A stretch of DNA of 62,195 nucleotides, taken from NCBI GenBank assembly GCA_945861265.1, contig CAMAUC010000014.1, forward strand, positions 1-62,195, written 5' to 3'. Both the position numbers and the translations under genes were made by a program. Shown here piece after piece: positions 56,355 to 62,195 of this stretch (the stretch's first letter is position 1; each line of letters begins with the position of its first letter). This stretch comes from Rhizobium sp. Q54. Its GTDB lineage: Bacteria > Pseudomonadota > Alphaproteobacteria > Rhizobiales > Xanthobacteraceae. The notes under the pieces were generated by a model. It was not told the origin of the DNA. It ran no database searches and saw nothing but the letters and a program-made list of their open reading frames with translations.

Positions 56355-57059
56355 ATGATCGACGACAGAGAGCCCATCGACTCCTCGCAGCGCGCGTTCT
56401 TCGGCCGCAAGAAGGGCCACCCGCTGCGCGCGCGGCAGATCGAGCTGTTTGAAGACCTTCTGCCGAAACTGGCTTTCGATTTCAGCAAGCCGGCGCCGGC
56501 TGATCTCAAGAGCCTGTTTCCAACCAAACACGACATCCTGCGGCTGGAAATAGGCTTCGGCGGCGCAGAGCATTTGATCGCGCAGGCCTTGGCGCATCCG
56601 GAAGCGGGCTTCATCGGCGCCGATGGATTCCTCAATGCCATCGGCAAGGCTTTGGTCGCCATCGATGACAACGACCTTGCGAACGTGCGGCTGCATCATG
56701 GCGACGCCAGCGAGCTGGTCGACTGGCTTCCCGACGGCGCGTTCACACGCATCGATCTGTTGTATCCCGACCCGTGGCCGAAACGGCGGCAGTGGAAGCG
56801 GCGCTTCATCCAGGACGACACTTTGGTGCGGCTGGCGCGTATCCTGAAGCCGGGCGGCGAACTGCGCTTCGCCACCGACATCGCCAGTTACGGCGCATAC
56901 GCGCTGGCGCGCATCATGCGCTCGAAGGATTTTTTCTGGACGGCGGAGATCGCCGACGACTGGCGCAAGCCCTGGGACGGCTGGTCGCGCACGCGCTATG
57001 AGGCGAAGGCGATCCGCGAAGGCAGAACGCCGAACTATTTTATTTTCAGGAAGACGTAG
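56355..57059 (+). CDS. trmB: tRNA (guanine-N7-)-methyltransferase
   Basis: 234 residues. Rossmann-fold SAM enzyme: LRLEIGFGGAEHL is the SAM loop, LLYPDPWPKRRQWKRRF the TrmB signature, and ELRFATDIASYG follows. It makes m7G46 in the variable loop. The start MIDDREPIDSS lacks a strong ribosome-binding site. It lies 104 bases after metK, beyond the terminator, so it needs its own promoter. Confidence 0.94.
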   Translation: MIDDREPIDSSQRAFFGRKKGHPLRARQIELFEDLLPKLAFDFSKPAPADLKSLFPTKHDILRLEIGFGGAEHLIAQALAHPEAGFIGADGFLNAIGKALVAIDDNDLANVRLHHGDASELVDWLPDGAFTRIDLLYPDPWPKRRQWKRRFIQDDTLVRLARILKPGGELRFATDIASYGAYALARIMRSKDFFWTAEIADDWRKPWDGWSRTRYEAKAIREGRTPNYFIFRKT

Positions 57060-57065
57060 TCGCCT

Positions 57066-57197
57066 GTCCCGGGCGCGCTGCAATACGAAGTATTGCTGCG
57101 CAGAACCGGGACCGCTTCAAATTCGGAGGTTGTGACGGCCCCGGATCTGCGAAGCAGCACTTCGCTGCGCTGCGTGCTGCATTGTGTCCGGGGAACG
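57066..57197. repeat. Two adjacent palindromic REP-like units
   Basis: Unit A (about 57066-57112): GTCCCGG at the left and CCGGGAC at the right, with GCAATAC-GAA-GTATTGC nested. Unit B (about 57141-57197): CCCCGGAT at the left, TCCGGGG at the right, with GCAGCAC/GTGCTGC nested. Both match dispersed palindromes I recall in Bradyrhizobium/Rhodopseudomonas genomes. They lie between converging trmB and the DUF2336 gene. Confidence 0.75.
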
Positions 57198-57201
57198 AGC
57201 G

Positions 57202-58281
57202 CTACTCCCCCGTGCCCTGCCGCACCTGCCAGAAGCGCACGACACGCTGCGCCGTCGCTGCGGTCAGCCGTTCGAAATTCTCGAATGCGGCATCGATCAC
57301 CTGGGCGGTTGGCTTCGGTCCCGGCCGCGCGCAAATCACGGCCTTCACCGTCGGCCAGCCGAAATTCGCCGACCGTGCCAGGATCAGCACGGGGTCGGCG
57401 CGCTCGCCGTTCATCAGGCGGTCGACGACCTCGACCGGTACGGCGCAGAGCGTCGCGAGCGCCGCGATGGTCTCTTCGTATTTGCCGCCCTCGGCGTAAG
57501 CCGTGATATCGGCCTCGGTCAGTTTGCGGTCCTTGTGTAGCGCGCGGACCGCGGCCAATGCGACGGTGTAGTTACGCGGCGCGGCCTTGGCGCCGACTTC
57601 GTCGGTGACCTTGGCCAGCACTTTACGGATTTCCGCCTGCGTCTCCGGCTTGGCGGTCGCCAGCAAACGCTTCTGCACGACTTCGCTTGCCTGCATCAGA
57701 AGCTGGCGGAACAGGCGGGGCGGAATATCGGTGCGCTGGCCGACCTTCTCGGCCAGCACGCCATCCTGCTCGGCGCGCTTGACCAGGTTCGTGAACGCGC
57801 CCTCCGACAGTTTCGCCGCGTGATTGGTCGCCAGAGTGTGTGCCACGTCGCGGTCGCCGCGCGTCACCAGAATATCGGACAGCGCCTCGTTGAGGCCCGG
57901 CCGTGCCGACAGCGCCAGCAGATGTGCCTGGCCCTTGGTTTCGGCCAGGGTCATCAAATCGGGATTGGCGATACGGCCGGTCTTGAGCACCGGGCCGGCG
58001 ACGTCGATGTCGTCATTGCTGGCGAGCTTGAACACGACGCCGGCGGGCGCATTTGGAACAGGCGCCAGGCGGCGCGCCAGTTCGGCGAGCGCCTTGGCTT
58101 CGATCTCGGCAATCAGGCAGCCGATCACATCGTCGAACAACGCGACATGCTGTTCGTTGAACTGCATGGCGCCATCGAGAAACAGCCCGGTGATCCGGCG
58201 CAATGTTTCGGCGCGCTTTTCCGCCGTGCCGTGCTGGACGACCTCTTCCAACTCGGGCAGTAACGACGCGGGAGCACCCAT
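57202..58281 (-). CDS. DUF2336 domain protein
   Basis: 359 residues, helical repeats typical of DUF2336, common in alphaproteobacteria and of unknown role. The start MGAPASLLPELEEVV was chosen as the first good start; the frame is open to 58344. Repeated Ala/Leu-rich helices such as LAELARRLAPVPNAP and GAFTNLVKRAEQDGVLAEK suggest a HEAT-like solenoid. It reads away from rimP, sharing the intergenic region with its leader. Confidence 0.8.
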   Translation of the reverse strand: MGAPASLLPELEEVVQHGTAEKRAETLRRITGLFLDGAMQFNEQHVALFDDVIGCLIAEIEAKALAELARRLAPVPNAPAGVVFKLASNDDIDVAGPVLKTGRIANPDLMTLAETKGQAHLLALSARPGLNEALSDILVTRGDRDVAHTLATNHAAKLSEGAFTNLVKRAEQDGVLAEKVGQRTDIPPRLFRQLLMQASEVVQKRLLATAKPETQAEIRKVLAKVTDEVGAKAAPRNYTVALAAVRALHKDRKLTEADITAYAEGGKYEETIAALATLCAVPVEVVDRLMNGERADPVLILARSANFGWPTVKAVICARPGPKPTAQVIDAAFENFERLTAATAQRVVRFWQVRQGTGE

Positions 58282-58349
58282 ACTAAAACCCACAAATACC
58301 CGTGAAATACGCCGACGGGCGCATTGGGCCAAATTTATGGGCATATCCT

Positions 58350-58493
58350 GAAGGAAGGGTTAGCCTCCCGCGCGGCTTCAACCCTTGCATGAAGGCGGAA
58401 AACGGCTATATTTCCGCTGTCGCTAAAGACACCCTCATAACCGAACGGGTTTTGAGAGTGGGCCCCCCCGGGCCCGCTCTTTTTTGTTACAGC
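58350..58493 (+). ncRNA. Attenuator-type leader upstream of rimP-nusA-infB (rimP leader-like)
   Basis: Stems AAGGGTT/AACCCTT (58355-58361 with 58380-58386) and GCGGAAA/TTTCCGC (58395-58401 with 58411-58417) are followed by a strong intrinsic terminator, AGAGTGGGCCC (58455-58465), loop CCCC, GGGCCCGCTCT (58470-58480), then T5. The terminator ends just before the rimP ATG, so readthrough must be regulated. A 'rimP leader' attenuator is described for alphaproteobacteria; this fits its position and form, from memory. Confidence 0.75.
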
Positions 58494-59180
58494 ATGACCG
58501 CAAGCGAGGCATTTCAGGCAGAACCGGCCATTCCGGCTGCCCCAAACACGACCGAGCCACGACTGATCGTCGAGGCCGGGCAGCCCGCGCGTGTCTGCGC
58601 CATCGCCGAGCCGGTCATCGAGCAACTTGGCTATCGGCTTGTTCGCATTAAAGTTTCCGCTACCGAAGGGGCGACCATCCAGATCATGGCCGAGCGCCCC
58701 GATGGCACCATGACGGTGGAAGACTGCGAGACCATCTCGCGGGCGCTGTCGCCGGTTTTCGACGTCAACGAGCCGATGGACGGCGCCTACCGGCTGGAAG
58801 TCTCCTCCCCGGGCATCGACCGGCCGCTAGTGCGCAAATCCGATTTCGAGCATTTCGCCGGCCATCTGGTGAAAATCGAGATGGAAGTTCCGGTTTCCGG
58901 GCGCAAACGATTTCGCGGCGTTCTGGCCGGCGTCGACGGCGAGGCCGCCATGCTTCGGCTGGATGACGCGGCCGAGGGCCAGGATACCGAGGTCACGCTG
59001 CCGATCCCCGATATGGGCGAGGCCAAGCTGGTGCTCACCGACGAACTGGTGACCCAGGCTTTGCGCGCCGAGAAAGCCGCCAAGCGCGACCTGCGCGAGG
59101 CAAAGAAAGAACAACGCCGTCGCAAACAGGCCAAAAAGGCCGGCCCGATGGCCCCCGAAAGAATCAAAGAAGGAGACTGA
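58494..59180 (+). CDS. rimP: Ribosome maturation factor RimP
   Basis: 228 residues from [10 protein letters not shown]. Sequence [33 protein letters not shown] and [14 protein letters not shown] are the RimP core; a Lys/Arg-rich helical tail (about 185-225) is the alphaproteobacterial extension. RimP assists 30S maturation. No Shine-Dalgarno is visible since the terminator precedes the ATG directly. nusA follows 3 bases after its stop. Confidence 0.93.
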   Translation: MTASEAFQAEPAIPAAPNTTEPRLIVEAGQPARVCAIAEPVIEQLGYRLVRIKVSATEGATIQIMAERPDGTMTVEDCETISRALSPVFDVNEPMDGAYRLEVSSPGIDRPLVRKSDFEHFAGHLVKIEMEVPVSGRKRFRGVLAGVDGEAAMLRLDDAAEGQDTEVTLPIPDMGEAKLVLTDELVTQALRAEKAAKRDLREAKKEQRRRKQAKKAGPMAPERIKEGD

Positions 59181-59183
59181 GCT

Positions 59184-60779
59184 ATGGCTGTCAGCGCCAA
59201 CAGGCTCGAACTTTTGCAAATCGCCGATGCGGTGGCCCGCGAAAAGTCGATCGACCGCGGCATCGTCATCGCGGCGATGGAAGACGCCATCGCCAAGGCG
59301 GCCCGCTCGCGCTACGGCGCCGAGACCGACGTGCATGCCGAGATCGAACCGAAGACCGGCGAACTGCGGCTGTCACGCCACATGCTGGTCGCCGAGGCGG
59401 TCGAGAATTCGTCGAACCAGATCACGCTGGAAGACGCGCGCAAGCGCCACCCGGCGGCGCAAGTCGGCGACACCATCGCCGATCCGCTGCCGCCGCTCGA
59501 ATATGGCCGCATCGCCGCGCAGTCGGCCAAGCAGGTCATCGTGCAGAAGGTGCGCGAGGCCGAGCGCGACCGGCAATATGCCGAATACAAGGATCGCATC
59601 GGCGAGATCGTCAACGGCGTGGTCAAGCGCGTCGAGTACGGCAACGTGGTGGTCGATCTCGGCCGCGGCGAAGCCATCGTGCGGCGTGACGAAATGCTGC
59701 CGCGCGAAGTATTCCGCAACGGCGATCGCATCCGCGCCTATATCTACGACGTGCGCCGGGAGCCGCGCGGCCCGCAGATTTTCCTGTCGCGTACGCATCC
59801 GCAGTTCACCGCCAAGCTGTTCGCGCAGGAAGTGCCGGAAATCTATGACGGCATCGTCGAAGTGAAGGCGGTTGCCCGTGACCCCGGTTCGCGCGCCAAG
59901 ATCGCCGTGATCTCGCGCGATTCGAGCGTCGATCCGGTCGGCGCCTGCGTCGGTATGCGCGGTTCGCGCGTGCAGGCGGTGGTGAACGAATTGCAGGGCG
60001 AGAAGATCGACATCATCCCGTGGTCGGCCGATATCGCCACTTTCGTCGTCAATGCGCTGGCGCCGGCTGAAGTCGCCAAGGTGGTGCTCGACGAAGACAA
60101 GGAACGCATCGAAGTCGTCGTGCCGGATGCGCAGCTGTCGCTCGCCATCGGCCGTCGCGGCCAGAACGTGCGGCTCGCGTCGCAACTGACCGGCTGGGAT
60201 ATCGACATTCTCACCGAGCAGGAAGAATCCGAACGCCGCACCGCCGAGTTTGAAAGCCGCACCAAGATTTTCGTCGAAGCGCTCAATCTCGACGAAGTGG
60301 TCGGCCAGCTGCTCGCCGCCGAAGGCTTCGGCTCGATCGAGGAACTGGCGATGGTCGACGAGAAGGAAATCGCCGGCATCGAAGGCTTCGACGAGGAAAC
60401 CGCGCGCGAGTTGCAGGAACGCGCCAAGGAATATCTATCCAAGCAGGAGAGCGAATTGGACGACAAGCGCAAGGAACTGGGCGTCGCCGACGAAGTGCGG
60501 GACGTGCCCGGTATCACCACGGCGATGCTCGTCAAGCTCGGCGAAAACGGCGTCAAGACGGTCGAGGACCTCGCCGGTTGCGCCACCGACGATCTGGTCG
60601 GCTGGACCGAACGCAAGGACGGCGAGACCAAGCACGAGCCGGGTTACTTCGATGGCCTCAACATCGCGCGCGAAGATGCCGAGTCGATCGTCATGCAGGC
60701 GCGCCTGAAGGCCGGCTGGATCACCGAAGCTGAACTCGCACCCAAGGCGGATGAAGAAGCCCCGGCGGAAGCAGAGTAA
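59184..60779 (+). CDS. nusA: Transcription termination/antitermination factor NusA
   Basis: 531 residues: N-terminal RNA-polymerase-binding domain, S1 domain (GEIVNGVVKRVEYGNVVVDL), two KH domains (VGACVGMRGSRVQAVVNEL, LAIGRRGQNVRLASQLTG) and C-terminal acidic repeats (AEGFGSIEELAMVDEKEI). It binds RNA polymerase and modulates pausing and rRNA antitermination. Third gene of the leader-regulated operon after rimP; AGGAGA lies before the start. Confidence 0.97.
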   Translation: MAVSANRLELLQIADAVAREKSIDRGIVIAAMEDAIAKAARSRYGAETDVHAEIEPKTGELRLSRHMLVAEAVENSSNQITLEDARKRHPAAQVGDTIADPLPPLEYGRIAAQSAKQVIVQKVREAERDRQYAEYKDRIGEIVNGVVKRVEYGNVVVDLGRGEAIVRRDEMLPREVFRNGDRIRAYIYDVRREPRGPQIFLSRTHPQFTAKLFAQEVPEIYDGIVEVKAVARDPGSRAKIAVISRDSSVDPVGACVGMRGSRVQAVVNELQGEKIDIIPWSADIATFVVNALAPAEVAKVVLDEDKERIEVVVPDAQLSLAIGRRGQNVRLASQLTGWDIDILTEQEESERRTAEFESRTKIFVEALNLDEVVGQLLAAEGFGSIEELAMVDEKEIAGIEGFDEETARELQERAKEYLSKQESELDDKRKELGVADEVRDVPGITTAMLVKLGENGVKTVEDLAGCATDDLVGWTERKDGETKHEPGYFDGLNIAREDAESIVMQARLKAGWITEAELAPKADEEAPAEAE

Positions 60780-60801
60780 AAAAGGAGCAACCGACATCGG
60801 A

Positions 60802-61536
60802 ATGCTGGCCACAGCACAGGAAGGCGAACTCGACCGCGGCGCGACCAGCGTCGGCGCGGGCGCGGAACGCTTCTGTGCGCTGACCCGCGCTCTGCTGCCG
60901 GTGTCGGACATGATCCGCTTCGTCGTCGGGCCGGCAGGTCAAGCCGTTCCCGACGTCAAGCGCAAGCTGCCGGGCCGCGGCATCTGGATTACCGCGCGCC
61001 GGGCGTCGATCGAGGAAGCCGTCAAACGCAACGTGTTCGCACGCGGCTTCAAGCGCGATCTCAAGGTCGATGGCAACCTGGCCGACGAAACCGACCGCCT
61101 TCTGGTTCGCGCCGCGCTCGATGCGCTGGCGATGGCCGGCAAGGCGGGCGCCGTGATCGGCGGTTTTGCCAAGGTCGAGGCCGCGCTCGGCCATGGCGAG
61201 GTTTTGGCGCTGATTCATGCCTCGGACGGCGCCGACGACGGTAAGCGCAAGCTGATGGCCGCGTTTCGGCGCGCCAGGGGCGAAGAATCGGGTGAAATCG
61301 ACGTTATTTCTATTTTTGACGGCACCGAATTGGATTTGGCATTGAACCGCCTAAATGTGGTACATGCTGCCCTGCTTGCCGGCCCCGGGAGCGAGACTTT
61401 TCTCGCTCGCGTCAAGCGCCTGCAGCGCTTTCGGTCCGGAAACTCTCCCGATGCGGTCAGCGTCAACGCGCTGGCGGACGATACACACGATTTGAATGCA
61501 CCGGCGGATGGTGCCCAAGGAAACAGTACGGAATGA
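60802..61536 (+). CDS. YlxR-family RNA-binding protein fused to an L7Ae-like domain (DUF448)
   Basis: 244 residues. N-terminal YlxR domain: [19 protein letters not shown] and [12 protein letters not shown]; the C-terminal part (about 95-175) resembles an L7Ae-type fold ([21 protein letters not shown]). The family is nucleic-acid binding and conserved between nusA and infB. The ATG at 60802 follows an AAAGGAG 15 bases upstream; an in-frame start at 60751 inside nusA is the other option. It overlaps infB by ATGA. Confidence 0.9.
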   Translation: MLATAQEGELDRGATSVGAGAERFCALTRALLPVSDMIRFVVGPAGQAVPDVKRKLPGRGIWITARRASIEEAVKRNVFARGFKRDLKVDGNLADETDRLLVRAALDALAMAGKAGAVIGGFAKVEAALGHGEVLALIHASDGADDGKRKLMAAFRRARGEESGEIDVISIFDGTELDLALNRLNVVHAALLAGPGSETFLARVKRLQRFRSGNSPDAVSVNALADDTHDLNAPADGAQGNSTE

Positions 61537-62195
61537 GCGACACTAAAAACCCTGGCGAAAAGAAACTGACTTTGTCGCTCAAGCCGCGCACAGAAACGGG
61601 CGTGGTGCGCCAGAGCTTCAGCCATGGCCGCAGCAAGCAGGTCGTGGTCGAGGTCAAGAAGCGCCGCACCGTCGGCGGACCGGAAGCCAAGGCAGAGCCG
61701 GCGCCGGTCGAAGCGCCGAAGAAAGTCGCCGCCGCGCCAGCGCCTGCTCCGGCGCCGAAGCCGCCCGAGCCGAAATCCGGCGTCGTGCTGCGCACCTTGA
61801 CCGAGGAAGAGCGCGTCGCGCGCGCCCATGCGCTTGCCGACTCCAAGGTTCGCGAAGCCGAGGAACGCAAGATCGCCGAAGAAGAGGCGCGCCGCCGCGC
61901 TTCCAAGGAAGGAATCGAACAGGCCGAGCGTGAAGCCGCCGAAGCGCGAAAGCGCGAGGAAGACGCGCGTCACAAGGTCGAGGAAGAATCCAAGCGCAAG
62001 GCCGGTGAAGTCGCCAAGAAGCGCCTGGTGGTCGAGGAAGAGATCAAGAAGCCGGTTGCTGGCCGCAAGGTCATCGAGGCCGAAGACGACGATGCGCCGC
62101 GCGTGTCGCGCCGCCCCGGCGCTCCCGGCGCCGCTCGTCCGGCCGCCGCCCGTCCGGCTGCGCCGCGCGCCGCCCCGCCGAAAGAACGCGGCCGT
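61533..62195 (+). CDS. infB: Translation initiation factor IF-2, N-terminal part (cut by window edge)
   Basis: 221 residues in frame to the right edge without a stop. Start [17 protein letters not shown], then [21 protein letters not shown], the alphaproteobacterial IF2 N-terminal sequence, then a long charged helix ([19 protein letters not shown]-like) and a Pro/Ala/Arg-rich region. The G domains lie outside. ATGA overlap with the ylxR gene. Confidence 0.94.
   Translation, partial: MSDTKNPGEKKLTLSLKPRTETGVVRQSFSHGRSKQVVVEVKKRRTVGGPEAKAEPAPVEAPKKVAAAPAPAPAPKPPEPKSGVVLRTLTEEERVARAHALADSKVREAEERKIAEEEARRRASKEGIEQAEREAAEARKREEDARHKVEEESKRKAGEVAKKRLVVEEEIKKPVAGRKVIEAEDDDAPRVSRRPGAPGAARPAAARPAAPRAAPPKERGR

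Overview
The window is about 62 kb of GC-rich (roughly 63-64 % by eye) alphaproteobacterial chromosome. It most resembles the Bradyrhizobiaceae/Xanthobacteraceae part of the Hyphomicrobiales (Rhizobiales), for example a Pseudolabrys- or Bradyrhizobium-like organism. The evidence is core-gene order (rpsA-sppA-ihfB-lapA-trpFBA-accD-folC-trxA-addAB; rpsT-dnaA-dnaN-recF-gyrB; tsaB-rimI-fur-plsC-miaB-phoH-ybeY-corC-lnt-regulator-metK-trmB; rimP-nusA-ylxR-infB), an AccD with the degenerate zinc ribbon I recall from this group, AddAB in place of RecBCD, and hairpin repeats typical of these genomes. Genus assignment is inference.

Layout. 1-7719: end of rpsA, then sppA, ihfB and a LapA-domain protein, the translationally coupled trpF-trpB-trpA operon, accD-folC, and trxA facing them. 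7832-14909 (minus): the addB-addA recombination operon and a single-domain response regulator. 15084-24628: accessory metabolism and stress genes: a DUF427 protein, a small membrane protein, a protease homologue that has lost its whole catalytic triad, a luciferase-like oxidoreductase, a dienelactone hydrolase, a polysaccharide-export lipoprotein, msrA, a malic enzyme-phosphotransacetylase fusion and a DHDPS-superfamily aldolase. 24799-35240: rpsT, a long non-coding stretch, then dnaA, dnaN, recF, a ClC protein and gyrB.

35253-44961 is the most accessory-looking region: a DUF1328 micro-protein, a minus-strand three-gene operon (Rieske oxygenase, glutamine-synthetase-like ligase, alpha/beta hydrolase), a possible GIY-YIG-like protein, a secreted metallo-beta-lactamase-fold protein, a membrane-anchored conserved protein, adenosine kinase, a 38-residue membrane micro-protein, trpS and a universal stress protein. 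45062-62195 returns to housekeeping: an Nfu-type Fe-S protein, tsaB-rimI, a Fur-family regulator, plsC, miaB-phoH-ybeY-corC-lnt, an HTH regulator, metK, trmB, a DUF2336 protein, and the rimP-nusA-ylxR-infB operon, which runs off the window.

I see no rRNA or tRNA genes, insertion sequences, prophage, toxin/defence island or CRISPR array. Nothing here is clearly a new large system. The observations most worth following are: the Rieske/GS-like/hydrolase operon, which resembles gamma-glutamylation-dependent amine catabolism; the triad-less HtrA-like protein; an attenuator-like leader before rimP; the structured leader before metK; the AT-rich palindrome region before the HTH regulator; the unexplained rpsT-dnaA interval with a small ORF behind a strong ribosome-binding site; two unlisted membrane micro-proteins; and several families of intergenic hairpin repeats.
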